In this document: one piece after another, positions 8,871 through 19,980 of the stretch
Numbering within the stretch: position 1 is the first letter of the stretch
How the letters are laid out: each line of letters starts with the position of its first letter
NCBI GenBank assembly: GCA_947579605.1
Contig: OX388307.1
Coordinates: 23,165,237-23,229,236 of the forward strand
Reading direction: 5' to 3'
Length of the DNA: 64,000 bases
Origin: Athripsodes cinereus
Taxonomy: Eukaryota > Arthropoda > Insecta > Trichoptera > Leptoceridae
Notes under the pieces: generated by a model
The model's database searches: none
What the model was told of the DNA's origin: nothing
Seen by the model: the letters and a program-made list of their open reading frames with translations, nothing else
Translations under genes and position numbers: made by a program

Positions 8871-10889
8871 TCTTCATTGCCGAAATTTAGGGGTGCTGTT
8901 TTAGGGGTGCCATATCATCATTGCCGAAATTTAGGGGTGCTGTTTTAGGGGTGCCATATTTTATTATTGTATATTGTATATTGTATATCATCAGCCGTAG
9001 GCCCAGTCCGGGCACTTGGATTCGTCAAAAGCATTACAATTTTTGATTAAAAAATATAAAAAGATATAAAAAAGAATATAAAAATGATATAAAAAAGAAA
9101 CAGACATTCAGTAAATTTATAGGTCATTGCAAATCGGAGTGTAAATGGCTCAGATTTGCAAATCGTCAGACATAGGCAGACAACAAGAGACAACAAAGAA
9201 TTACAGATTTACAAAATATTTAAATGCTAATAGAGTCATTTGCTCGATTCAGCATTTCGTCAATCGTGTAAAAGGATTGCTCAACGAGATACTCCTTCAC
9301 CCTCCCACGAAACGCCTCCAAGCCCAAGGCCCTCACATCTTCAGGCAGCTTGTTAAACAACCGCACACTGAGGCACACAAAGCTTTTGCTGACCTTTGCC
9401 AACCTATGCTCGATTGCACGAACATCATTTTTATGTCTAGTGTCATAGGCGTGCTGATCCGAATTTAGGGGAGTGTTTGGCAAGTTTTTCCGGGCAAAAG
9501 TCATGCACTCTATGATATATGCACCGGCCAAGGTCAATACACCCAGCTCTCGAAAGGAGTTTCGACAACTGTCTCCCGGCTTCAGCCCCATTAATACTCG
9601 TATGGCCCTTTTTTGTAAGAGAAATATTCTTCTTGCTTCACCTACCCCGCCCCAGAACAGCACCCCATATGACATGATGCTGTGAAAGTAGGCATGGTAT
9701 ATGGACTTTGCCGCCTCAAAACCGCAGGTCTCTTTAATTTTTTTAATTGCGAAAATTGCGGAATTTAATTTCCCGGCCAGCTCCTCAATGTGCGCCGTCC
9801 ACCGCAATCTCCTGTCAATCTTAACTCCTAAGAATTTACAATTGTCAACTATAGCTAGTTGGCGCTCAGACAGAGCCGCCGTGACTGGGTCGGGCGCAGA
9901 GGACTGTCTCAGTGAGAAGTGAATAGTATTCGTTTTCGTCACATTCAGGACAAGATCATTTTCCCTGAACCACTCGCCCACTCTGTCCAGGACACTTAAG
10001 GTGTTGCGAATCGTTTTCTCTTTTTCAATACCATCCTGGATCAATATCGAGGTATCGTCTGCGAACATAACTATTTTTTGACCTTCCTCGATACAGCCTG
10101 GTAGGTCGTTCACATAAATTAAAAAGAGCAAGGGCCCCAGTATCGAACCTTGGGGAACGCCGCAGACTATCGCTCTCTCAGTCGACCTGACACCGTTTAC
10201 CTCTGTGATCTGTCTACGGTCATCCAAATACGATCTGAGAAATTGATTCTCAGTGCCCCTCACTCCGTATAGAGTGAGCTTTTCTAGTAGAATTTTATGG
10301 TTCACACAATCAAATGCCTTTGACAGATCACAGAAGACTCCATATGTATCGCGCTTCTGATCCAGAGATTCAAGAACTGTCTGGAGTAGGGACGAAATCC
10401 CGTCGACCGTACTTTTTCCCTTTTGGAATATATCATCATTGCCGAAATTTAGGGGTGCTGTTTCCAGATCTCTGCGCGGTTCTGATCAATGAGTGTCCTG
10501 AACGTAGTGAGGTTCGCACGAGCATTATTTCCCCTAACTCCCCCCCCCCTCCCCCGATATACCCCTTTTTGCTTGGAGAGCATTTGCCCCCCTCATGGGC
10601 GTCATTCATTACTTGTGTATGTTGTAATGGCATATTCATTACATGGGTGAACGATTTTGTTTTTTCTTTACTTTTTTGTATTTTTGCCTCAGTTGGTGCA
10701 TAGAGTGTACTTCTTTTTTGTTATTTATTTTTTTTTTAATTTGGAACATAGTGTTAAATAAAATAATTTAACAAACTTCACTGGCTTGTGAAAAATGTAA
10801 TATTTAAGTTGTACTATATAAAATGTAAAAGCTGTTTGTTTGTATTAATAAAATAAAATAAAAAAATAGAAAATAAAAATAAAAAATCT
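8871..10889 (+). mobile_element. Plus-strand retroposon with A-rich tail, itself interrupted
   Basis: This segment separates the two halves of LINE family A. It starts with 44-bp tandem units (CATTGCCGAAATTTAGGGGT at 8875, 8919 and, after the nested insertion, 10437) and ends in an A-rich tail at 10846-10889 (repeated AATAAA/AAAAAT). Short similar sequence, ATCTTC, stands at both edges. The remaining body at 10464-10845 has no recognisable coding region. I infer a 5'-deleted non-LTR element or SINE-like retroposon; the family is unknown. Confidence 0.5.
8952..10430 (-). pseudogene. Jockey/CR1-like LINE reverse transcriptase, 5'-truncated
   Basis: The minus strand reads from about 10427 down to 9220 without a stop: GKSTVDGISS...DLSKAFDCVNHKILL, then CGVPQGSILGPLLFLIYVND, the catalytic FADDTS, the thumb-region LGVKIDRRLRW and the C-terminal FNKLPEDVR. 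These are RT motifs 2a to 6 of the jockey/CR1 group. The endonuclease and fingers are missing (5' truncation). The 3' end is a short TATAC repeat at about 8965-8990. The open frame means a young insertion. It landed between the second and third 44-bp units of the host retroposon. Confidence 0.85.
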
Positions 10890-11520
10890 TCGATTTTTTG
10901 TTAAAGGCAATCCTTGCCTGGTTTATTCTGCTCACAATTGCCGATTTGGAGCGTCCATCCTGGTTTATTCTGCTGCCCAAGTACACGAATTCTCTTACTT
11001 GTTTGATGCTCACTCCATTTATGGCAATGTTCGCAGTCGCATCCTCTCTTCCCACGACCATACATTTTGTTTTTTCTTTATTTATTTTCATGTTGTACTT
11101 TGACAACAGTATACTTTCCATTTTTCCTAAGGCTTCGTTCAGCTCCATCTCGGAGTCTGCGAGCAGTGCTATGTCGTCAGCATATCTAATCATGTCGACC
11201 TTTTTCCCATTTATTTTTACTCCTGTCCAGTTCTTCATTTCTTCTCTGAGTTCATCAATAGCTCGCTATATATAGCAGTTAAAGAGAGCTGGCGACATTG
11301 AGCATCCCTGTCTTACACCTTGTTCGACCCTTGCTTCTGCGCAGCTCTCTCCGCTTTTAATCACAGCCATTTCGTTCTTGTTTAAGCTCCAGATTGCTCT
11401 TCTGTCTTTATAACTCATTCCTATCTGGTTTAGAGTGTTAAAAAGTTGTTCCCATTCTACTTTATCGAATGCTTTTTCAATGTCGATGAATGCTATACTT
11501 ATATGTGTTTTTATTAGTTG
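10890..11520 (-). pseudogene. LINE family A reverse transcriptase, central part
   Basis: Minus-strand blocks in order: ISIAFIDIEKAFDKVEWEQL (about 11500-11440), EQGVRQGCSMSPALFN near 11310, MKNWTGVKINGKKVDMIRYADD with the catalytic YADD near 11175, MVVGRE, and VYLGSRINQDG. These are RT motifs 3 to 7. A stop near 11262 and the loss of upstream sequence make it a remnant. The next expected block (NIDLSVKKNLT...) is found at 8865, beyond the inserted retroposon. Confidence 0.75.
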
Positions 11521-11809
11521 TTATTCTCTTTTCTAGAATAAGTCTGAGACTATACTCACTTTGTATTAGTGGTATTTATGTTCTCAGTTTTACAGCCAAT
11601 AATTGTTGTTTCTATTCCACGATACTTGCTTAATCTTCCCTTAGATCAGGGGTAGGCAACCTGCGGCTCGCGAACCACATGAGGCTCTTTGGATGTGAAG
11701 CTGCGGCTCTTTAGTTCCATGCGTTTGTAATTGAAGTACAATTTAGTGTTGCAAGTAAATTTTTTCGATGTTTTGGGCATTAACTATGTGATAATTACGC
11801 GATATGATT

Positions 11810-12057
11810 AGATAATGAGTTTTATTCACTATGTATTTAAATTATCACTTATGATTTTTTATATAGGTCTGCGACCGGTTTCGATACGCTAGTATCATTT
11901 ACGAGCAGATTTAAAATTGCTCGTGAATGATACTAGCGTATCGATACTAGTTTTAAATCTGCTCGTGAATGATACTAGCCTATCGAAACCGGTCGCAGAC
12001 CTATATAAAAAATCGTAAGTGATCATTTAAATACAAAGTGAATAAAACTCATTATCT
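11810..12057. repeat. Long palindrome with GAAAC hairpins
   Basis: AGATAATGAGTTTTATTCAC at 11810 is complemented at 12038-12057. Most of the sequence between pairs too, including CGACCGGTTTCGATA... and ...TATCGAAACCGGTCG. Each arm contains a small stem followed by GAAAC, like the Penelope ends in this window. It reads as two inverted copies of a Penelope-type terminal segment. Confidence 0.65.
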
Positions 12058-12234
12058 TACTTTGTAAGTAAATGTTAAATTGCTTTAATTTTTCACTTAA
12101 ATAATAAGTAATTATCTAATAATGCCATAAATATACGAGGCATGTTTTTTAAGTAAGTACCGTTTTGGAATTAAAAAAAGACGTGCAAAGATATCGCAAT
12201 AATTTTATTTTTACATGAAAGCCTGTACCTTAAT

Positions 12235-12392
12235 CTACTTTTCTACATAATTTCCGTGAATATTGAGGCACTTGTCATAACGTGGCACCAGTTTTTGAAT
12301 ACCCTCCTCATAAAATTCTGCCGCCTGACTTGTTAACCACTGTATCACCACTGTTTTGACTTCGTTATCGTCTTGAAGACGCTGACCACCCA
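12235..12392 (-). pseudogene. Mariner transposase, C-terminal end
   Basis: The minus strand reads GGQRLQDDNEVKTVVIQWL... and ends ...YDKCLNIHGNYVEK with a stop. This is the natural C terminus of mariner transposase and continues the HLKKHL block at 14158 across the inserted element. Confidence 0.88.
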
Positions 12393-14161
12393 GTAGCCTA
12401 AGTATGTATCTCGCATAGATAACATGACATTGCGTCATGTTAAGGTAAACTTTACGTTCGTTTACAAATCTGTTCAAAATCGGTACTATGTAAGCACATG
12501 CCAAGAGTTTTATTCACGTTTTGGCGTCGGTAGCGTCGCGCGTTTCGGCGAAGACCATAAACAATATTCAAGGTTGTGTTACAAAAAATATTGCCAAATA
12601 TTGGGAATTAAAATTATTTAGAAAATAAAAATATCACTAAAACAGTGAATTGTCACAAAACTTTAATATAAAAACCGATACTATTTTCACAGCCGTTTTT
12701 CTTTTTATTCTTTTTCACAATAAAACTCCTTTATAGTAATTGTCTTTTCTTCAATTTATCAAATATTGAGATAATTGAATTTGAAAAGTGGCAACATTCG
12801 TCTTATGTTTGTCAACAAGTGTATGGCGTTATTTGTGTTGTCGAATGTCATATTGTTTCGCTGGCGGTTTTGTGAAGTAAAAGAAATGGGTAAGTTAAAA
12901 GCGTTTGATTTTTGAGATAATAGGTATGTAATATCAGTATCCAATAAATAATTCAATAAAAATATTTATAAGTACACACCCTTGTTTCACTTTATCCCTC
13001 TCTATCCGAGTCGATGGGAACTTTATAAATTCTGGCATTATCACATTTATTGCAGACACAATTTCGTTAATGTGTATTGAGACAGTTTTTTGAGAGAAGC
13101 AGGCATTCCAATTGATTTCTGGTATGATCCAGATGCCAGAAATGACAAAGTAGTTAGAACCTGAAATATATTTACAGATGAAGAATTAAGAAAAATGTAC
13201 CTATTTTTTCTCTCGTGGATGAGAATGGATACATGTATGATGTAAGTGCGAGTATGATACCTTTAACTCCAATGGTGTCTAAGTAGACCTCCTAGCTGTT
13301 GGGGTGTGAGGCCTATCTTTGTCACACAAATATATAAATAAGTCTTGTGTTAGACGGTACTGCTCTTTAAATAGGGACGGAGGAATATTCAGAGGATTTG
13401 AAATATCACGAAGATTGCGTCTGCGAATCCTATCTTCAGCCAATTGCCGACGACGCCAGAATCTCATTGACAAATAAACTGATGCCATATTCTGTAAAAC
13501 AAAATTTTAGATGAAGTATGCAAATATTTGCGAAAATAACCTTTTTACAGAATCAAGAAACTATTCTAAAGCAGCAAACAACACTTGCCACATCAAATGC
13601 CTAATGCAAATAATATATTAAAACTGAGACCTATTATTTTGCAATGGTTTTTTTTACAAAAACTTAACAATTTATTAAATAATTTATTATTTAACACTAT
13701 ATTATTATACTGCCACACACATTTGCTGTTAATATATACATGCATTTATATGTCAACAAGTTGTTTATTGGTGCATTATTTACAATATGTTTGTATCATT
13801 ATTGTTTTGTAGAAATATTTGTAAATAAGACACTACACTTACAATGTATAAATAAAATAAAATCAATAAATCAATTAAATACTTACAATATATTGTCAAT
13901 TTTAACACTTAAATATTTCTTCTTGTTGGGCTACTAGATGTCCATACGTCTATCTGTCAAAAATAACAAAACAAAACGCCGGCAAAATTCAAGTAGACGC
14001 GAGAAATCACGGCGCGTAATCAAAAACGCATAGGTTTTCACTAAATTACGGTGACGTAGGCTTACATACTACCGATGTAATTAAAAACTGACAGTTGGCT
14101 CCGTTTTGGTACAAAACGAAGACTATAAGTACGTTTTGTGTCTTACATACTTAGGCTTCAG
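12391..14161 (-). mobile_element. PIF/Harbinger-like element inserted in mariner
   Basis: The 3-bp CAG is duplicated at 12391-12393 and 14159-14161; removing one copy restores the mariner reading order. TIRs are TAGCCTAAGTATGTA (12394) and the complement of AAGCCTAAGTATGTA (ending 14158). A second inverted pair (CGGTACTATGTAAGC at 12481, complement near 14060) lies inside. A 3-bp CWG duplication and the transposase fragment inside agree with Harbinger. Confidence 0.75.
13279..13488 (-). pseudogene. Harbinger transposase N-terminal fragment
   Basis: The minus strand reads FWRRRQLAEDRIRRRNLRD then NPLNIPPSLFKEQYRLTQDL. It resembles the start of HARBI1-type transposases (arginine-rich stretch, NPL, then F...YRLT/S...). 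The DDE catalytic domain is not visible downstream. The stretch 13080-13260 has a possible extra remnant that I do not recognise. Confidence 0.55.
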
Positions 14162-14315
14162 GTGTTTCTTCAAGTGCACGAACAAATGGTAGTCGCTGGG
14201 CGCCAGATCAGGGCTGTATGGAGGATGATCTAGAGTTTCCCATTTAAAAGATTTCATGAGATCTTTGGTCCGATTAGCCACATGTGGACGGGCATTGTCA
14301 TGCAGCAAAACGATA
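14115..14315 (-). pseudogene. Mariner transposase, catalytic part 1
   Basis: The minus strand reads MLHDNARPHVANRTKDLMKS, then HPPYSPDLAPSDYHLFVHLKKHL. It contains the second Asp (HDNARPH) and the third catalytic Asp (SPDLAPSDYH), in D34D-type spacing. The frame ends at the Harbinger insertion point at about 14158 and resumes at 12390. Confidence 0.88.
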
Positions 14316-14541
14316 CCGAAGGACGCCCACTCCGTTCTTCATCATGCACATTTGTGCGGCCATCTTTAAATGCTCTCACCCATTTCCTTACCATTCCATC
14401 ACTCATAATGTTTTGTCCGTAAACTTCACAAATCTCACGATGAATATCGATCGGTTTTACGCCTTTAACACTGAGAAATCGTATAACAGCCCGTACTTCA
14501 CAATCGGCGGGACTCACGATTGTCGGAGGCATCTTAAACAC
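14300..14541 (-). pseudogene. Mariner transposase, N-terminal DNA-binding part
   Basis: The minus-strand ORF begins MFKMPPTIVSPADCEVRAVI and continues through the paired helix-turn-helix region (IHREICEVYG, MVRKWVRAFKDGR) to the linker ERSGRPSV. It then jumps directly to catalytic-domain sequence. The segment with the first catalytic Asp is deleted at about 14318. Confidence 0.85.
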
Positions 14542-14904
14542 TCATTAAACAACGTATACAATGAAGAATCAGACTGTAATGGCGTCAGTGCGTAGACAAG
14601 AGATGTAGGTAACCAGCGCGCATGCGCGGAACGCCGACCGTAGCGCTGCGGCGGCGGAATCGCAAAACGGTACGTAGGTACTTAAAAAACACGTCTCGTA
14701 CAATCATATTATCTAATTTGTTGTGAAAAACACTACTTAAAAATAGATATTTTTTGTTATGAATAAATATAAAAAACTTTATTTATGAGTACTATTATTG
14801 TAAGCAAGAAAACAAAAATTGTGGCTCTTTAAAATCTTTGATATTTTGTAAATTGTAATTCTTAACTCTTGCGACTCAATAGGTTGCCGACCCCTGCCTT
14901 GGAT

Positions 14905-15095
14905 GTATAAGACTAGATACTATAATCTTCACTCTTTAACAATGCATTCCTAATTAAATTCTTCAACTTAATATTCATTGCTTTAATAATGATATGCACA
15001 TTATCCTTTAGCCTAATGTCTTTAGTCGGTACATATTATTATCTACACTACATTACATGACATTAAATTTAGGTAGTGTATGCGGAGCCGTTAGT
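14905..15095. other. AT-rich spacer
   Basis: No gene or clear repeat is seen. Confidence 0.4.
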
Positions 15096-15180
15096 GCAGC
15101 GGTCGTCAAATAGCGACCCTCGGCCTTTATTTGTGAGGCCCGCAAAACAATAATTTTGTTAAACAATTTTACCATCAAAG
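15096..15180. repeat. hAT-like terminal fragment
   Basis: GTGCAGCGGTCGTCAAATAGC...GAGGCCCGCAAAAC has the layout of one end of a CAG.GGTC.TCAAA...GGCCCGC hAT MITE. The other end was not located. Confidence 0.4.
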
Positions 15181-15777
15181 TTTTGCATTTTTTCACAATT
15201 TGGATATCCTAAAACACAGTCGATAAACAAAATATAAGCTAAAATACGACACATAACTCAAAGCTCATTTCACTGAACATCTTGAAAAGCAGGAGCAGAT
15301 GTAGATAGGTATACCTACTGTATTGAATTGAGGAGAAATGTGTAACTAGCAACTATTTAAATGTTGACGACACTGCACACAATTTACTTTGGCGATATTC
15401 TAAACGACATATTTATTTATTTTATTTCATCATAATACAAATACACATTTTTTTTTTACACAATATAGTGGATTGCCTAACTAGGTGAGACCTGTTCTGT
15501 CTGTGAAGCTTCACTTTCTTGAAAAACAAACATTATAATCACCTTTCCACTCATTAGAAGACGCAATACGGATTAAAAAGACGCTGTTATAGAAAACATA
15601 ATATTATAAATCTATAATATCATGATAGTATAAAGTTTCATAAACAATATAATTTGTTTATTAAAATTTTATTAAATTTACCATTTTGTTTCAGTTTATG
15701 TAGGTACACATTTTGTATATTAATGCTTATTCGCATAAAATTTATTTTTTCTTTTTGTGTCGGTCAACATTAAAACG
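15181..15777. other. AT-rich DNA without recognised gene
   Basis: Nothing coding is recognised. There is a T-run near 15449. Confidence 0.4.
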
Positions 15778-15817
15778 TGTGTGTGTGTGTGTGTGTGTGT
15801 GAGAGGGTGTGCGTGGG

Positions 15818-15855
<38 letters not shown>
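15778..15855. repeat. (GT)n microsatellite
   Basis: About 78 bp of GT repeats with a few GAGAGG/GCGTGG interruptions. The minus ORF running through it codes only for a His-Thr/Ser repeat and is not a gene. Confidence 0.95.
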
Positions 15856-15856
<1 letters not shown>

Positions 15857-15939
15857 TAAAGATGTGTGACTGTAACAAAAAAAAAGTTGTAATACATGGC
15901 CTTGTGCCATATATGAAATTATATTAAAAAAAACATCAA

Positions 15940-16390
15940 ATCTATATTCCCATTCCCAGAAAGCCACGACCTCTCTTGCAGCTTCCCTCAGATAAATTCG
16001 CTCCACGAATTCCTCCCAGCGGCGACATTGTTTGGGACCCATTGGACATGTCAGAAGATCTCTGAAGATTCTTCCTAGTGCATCCTTCCCCTGTTCTGAT
16101 CCTGTTGAGGGTTTTCCACAATGGCCATGGTAGGTCACGACTTGGAGGCAGGGCTTCCATTGGGCTGTTAAATATTGCCCCTTGTGTGGTCGCCTCTGTA
16201 TCTTTCCATAAGCGCACTCTTGCAATCTCTAGTGTGTCTACCAGGGGTGTGGTTGCGTTAAGAAAGCTCTATCTGGATTTGAAGCGACTCAATAGAGGAA
16301 GGTTCCGTGCAGGTGTCTCTGATCCGTGACCTTTTTGCTTCTCTCCACTAGTGCAGCCACCTCTCGTCTGATGTTCGGTTGGGTATAAAG
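15940..16390 (-). pseudogene. Non-LTR retrotransposon C-terminal remnant
   Basis: Minus-strand frames together give PNIRREVAALVEKSKKVTDQ (frame-shifted), LPWPLWKTLNRIRTGEG and a decayed tail. The WKTLNR.RTG.G block matches the fragment at 31095 (WKTLNRLRSGVGNC) and is typical of the region just before the C-terminal CCHC motif in jockey-type RTs. Several frameshifts are present. Confidence 0.6.
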
Positions 16391-16780
16391 CTACATAGAT
16401 CTGTATTATTAATGTATCTAGATTTATAGTCCAATATTTTGTCCAATATATTCACTACATACCTATAGGTACTATGTAGCTTTGGTAGGTAGTACTGAGT
16501 ATATAGTGGATACTTAGATGTATAATAATATTATAGAGATAAAGTTTAACATGTACCGTATCATGGTTTCTAGTGAGTATTTGCCATAAAATGACTTACT
16601 ACCAATATTCCGCATATGCTATCAAAATGTTTTTAATGCTTTTCTTCGGCAGTAAAATAGTCTAATAATAAATAATTTATTGATACGTATTCCGCTTATT
16701 CGTTAGAGAGAATATTCTGACACTAATTGGTTCAAGTTATTATGATGTTCAGGTTTTATACACATGCGGTAAATACTTAC
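16391..16780. other. AT-rich spacer
   Basis: TACCTATAGGTA-type motifs only; no gene. Confidence 0.4.
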
Positions 16781-16987
16781 CAGAGGCCTGAGTCAACAAC
16801 ACACTTTCGTCTCACGTTCCCGCTCCGTTAGCGTTCGGGTGCAGACGAAGTTGCAAGCAAGTGTCGATTTCGTTGCTAAGATACACAATAATTACGAAAA
16901 TTAACACTTTGGCGCACCATCGTCTGCACCCGAACGCTAGCGGAGCGGGAACGTGACGCGATAGTGTGTTGTTGACTCAGGCCTCAG
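16781..16987. mobile_element. Hairpin MITE with CAG duplication
   Basis: The 3-bp CAG flanks the element at 16781-16783 and 16985-16987. The ends AGGCCTGAGTCAACAACACA and complement form arms of about 66 bp, including a GC-rich core (TTCCCGCTCCGTTAGCGTTC and complement), around a 70-bp centre. A 201-bp element with a CWG duplication and an A(A/G)GCCT(A/G)AGT start resembles the Harbinger-like element at 12394. Confidence 0.75.
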
Positions 16988-17989
16988 GACTTGAGTGTAC
17001 ATATTATTGCTTGTACAGAGATATACAGATGTCTACTTCAAATCATAAATGTTTGATCTTTACACAGCAGACCAATAATACGTTTTTTCTACTACATTAA
17101 AAGTAGACAAATTATAAAAGATACAATATATCTGTACGCCGGAGCGAAACTACACCAAGTGAAAATTTGGGCAAATTGATATATTTACATATTCTTACAG
17201 AGCTCGTTACGCTCTTTTTAATGATATTTATAAAATATTTGAAAAATAAGTATATTTTTAGATACCCAAAGGTATAAAACACTATGTCATTATTTTATCC
17301 AAGCGAAACAACACCAAGTTAACATAGTGTAGTTTACCTCTAGGCAAAGATGTACCCGAGGATTGCCAAGGACGCTATGTGAAGCAATATGGCGTCAAAA
17401 CAGTATTTCGGGTTACCATTAACAAGACGTAGTCAACAATATGGCTATTGTGTAATGAACACAATTTTTATAACTAAGAATTTTTTAAAAATTAATACTA
17501 TAAAAACTTAAATAAATTACTAATCTTTATAATTATAATATAAAAGATATTTTTTAAATTTATTTTTATTGATAATGTACTGGAAATAAATATACATTTT
17601 AAAGTTTGCCGCTATAATGGTGTATTTATATTTTACATTCATGGTAATACCGATCTCAAATGTCATAACATTCTTTTGCCCGACTTGTTTACTTCATTAT
17701 GTTTTCTGTATTTTGTTGGCGTATTTACAATTCGATTGTTGTTTAATAAAGAAAAGTATAAGGTTTTTTAGAAGAAATAGTTTTTTACTATTCTTCAAAG
17801 ATGCATATAGTTACTGTTAATCTCTGTTAAGTTTTATACAACGTTTATTTATAATACTATGTTCATAGATTCCGTACAACGCATTAGGAGATTTTTGTTA
17901 TTTGTATTTACGATTTTAAGTTTCGTTTTATCAATTTACTAGGATTGTACTTGAAAGGACATTGACATGTGGAAGAACAGACGCGGTCG

Positions 17990-18620
17990 TTTAAGATAAT
18001 TAGATGGATTTGATAATGGCTGCAGCACATGGTAGTATGATTATGGACAATATTGGTGGAGAAAAAAAGCAAAGTGGCAGGAATTGATCTGGTATGTAAA
18101 ACAGCATTATTTTTATGTTAATTGTTTTCGCTTACATTGCTTCTAAATTAGTAATTACACACAGCTAAATGGACACATGTTATTTGTTTTTAATAGATGC
18201 CAAACTGATTTGAATGATTAGTATTTGTTGTATTTATCAGGAATGGACTTGGCACTGAAATAACAGAGGTAGTTGTAGAAAATAATGGAAAGATTTGACA
18301 AGAAGGAATTCTGATTACTGACATTATAAATGGAGATGAAATCAAAGAATGAGGAATGGATCTAGTATGTAAAATAGCACTATTTTTATGTATGTTGTAT
18401 TTTCTTGCATTGATTCATTTGATTCCAAATTACACAGCCAAGTGTATGCATTTTATTTGTTTTCAATGAGATGAAACTGATTCGAATGTTAAAGATTTGT
18501 TTATTTTTCAGAAAATGAACTCTGCACATGGAATTGTGATTATGGAGAGGAAATTGAAAGAAATGGATCTGATATGAAAAACAACCTTATTTTTATGTAA
18601 TTTATATTTTGAATAGAAAT
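17990..18620 (+). repeat. Three diverged exon/intron-like units inside the TIR element
   Basis: A similar block ends TGGATCTRGTATGTAAAA near 18090, 18360 and 18570, each followed by TATTTTTATGT. The first two blocks continue as intron-like sequence to TTTATCAG (about 18240) and TTTTTCAG (about 18510). Each next block starts with a GAATGG/AAAATGAACT purine-rich coding-like stretch with stops. The spacing is about 270 and 210 bp. They look like duplicated small exons of a dead gene; no family is recognised. Confidence 0.35.
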
Positions 18621-18689
18621 TTGTGTAGAGTTTTTCAGACTTTACAAATCTTTGGTGAATATATCATAATCAAATTCTTGTTACACAAT

Positions 18690-19110
18690 GTTTTTTTTTT
18701 GTAGCTTTGGTTGATTTTGGAGTAAGATATAAATGAGATAGAAATAACAACACCGGCACATAATTCTCTCAGAACTGTTGAAAATACAGCAAGGCAGATA
18801 TTGTATAATCCATAAAAAAGATATGCTGTGTTAATAGAAGAAAGCCCAGTTATGCTGCCAGGAAGTAAATGGGGTTTTCTTTTATAGAAAAACTAATGAG
18901 AAATTAATTATCTAGATCAAAATGTTTAGACCTGGAGTAAAGAAGAGAATTGATATACCGATGTTCGTTAAAAGACAATTTTAAAAACACAATACTAAGT
19001 AGAAAATCTGGAAGGTCCCAGAGGCTTTGATGCCCTCAAGAACATCTACCATAGCAATTTCCATTGCGAAGCACAAGGACTTGCTGGAATCGTAATTTCA
19101 TCTATTTTAC
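18690..19110 (+). pseudogene. Unrecognised decayed coding remnant
   Basis: After a T-run and AG (18690-18703) there is coding-like sequence with many stops, including a frame reading LEGPRGFDALKNIYHSNFHC and then EAQGLAGIV at about 19005-19090. I cannot name a family. Being inside the TIR element it could be the remains of its transposase or accessory gene. Confidence 0.25.
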
Positions 19111-19680
19111 AAATCAATAATAAATTACAACAGAGTTGAAGATTAATCCGTAGATGATTGATCCTTATTTTGTATATTTTTTAACTTTTAAATATTTGTA
19201 TATTGTGTAGTTTTCAAAAATTAAATAACAACTTTTTATACCAAACTTTTTTCATATCCCGTATTAACATTATCTGCTTGTTCATATTATCACATTTTCT
19301 ATAAGTGGAATAGTCCACAGGAATATATTTTTTATATTCTAAGTATAAGCCTCATGCAAGATATTTTTCATTAGAATGATGACAGCCTGTTACTATAATT
19401 TAGAAGAATGAGACAAGTGGGGTTGAACACTCATCTGTTACAAGGATGTCACCTTTCGCACAGCAGCCCCAAAGGAACTAATACTTAAAGGGTACCTTGT
19501 ATTCTTCCTAGCGAGAAATCCATTTTCAAGGTCAAGTTAATTAAACCCTCGATGAGAAGCAAGGGCATTTTAAATTGCACTGAGTAATCAGCCACTCAAT
19601 AATGGACGATATATTATAATAATTAATGTCTTCTCTTGTTTGAAAGGTCAAAGAGTGCTGTGAAAAACTATAATTGCGAT

Positions 19681-19980
19681 CTATTTATATCGAAACAGCT
19701 TGTGAAAGGCTTTGACTATCAATTTTGAATAAATAACTATGTATTTTTTCTGTTTCTCCTCTAATTTTTTATGTGTTAAGAGGTTTTTCTGAATCAAATC
19801 AACTGGAAACTCAAAAATTTTGATGATGTATTTAAATTGATCTATATAGCAAAAATAATGACAGATTTGACATTTTTTTCTATTAATGGACCCCACTTTG
19901 TTATTCCAAAGTCTTAAATTTAAGTGTAACAGAAAAATTATTCCATAATATCGGTAAAAAATCGAAAAAGAACCACCGAA
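19681..19980. other. AT-rich interior of TIR element
   Basis: No recognisable gene. The 71-codon minus ORF has no family signature. Confidence 0.35.

Larger units (their letters stand above)
12134..14700 (-). mobile_element. Mariner transposon (internally deleted)
   Basis: The ends are flanked by TA (12134-12135 and 14699-14700). TIRs CGAGGCATGTTTTTTAAGTA and, at the right, the complement of CGAGACGTGTTTTTTAAGTA are about 32-36 bp long. The minus strand carries pieces of a mariner transposase, and a Harbinger-like element is inserted at 12394-14158. Without the insertion the element is about 0.8 kb, against 1.3 kb for a complete mariner. Confidence 0.9.
11639..14904. mobile_element. Non-autonomous hAT, carrying nested mariner and Harbinger
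   Basis: TIRs CAGGGGTAGGCAACCT (from 11647) and AGGTTGCCGACCCCTG (ending 14896) are the CAGGGGT.GGCAACC ends of a common animal hAT group. The 8-bp flanks are CCTTAGAT (11639-11646) and CCTTGGAT (14897-14904), 7/8 identical. Without its insertions the element is only about 450-700 bp, so it is a MITE. It holds a palindrome (11810-12057) and a mariner (12136-14698). Confidence 0.85.

Noticed and set aside
15770..16225. Minus ORF of 151 codons
   Set aside because: It runs from a LINE remnant into a (GT)n tract coding for His/Thr repeats.
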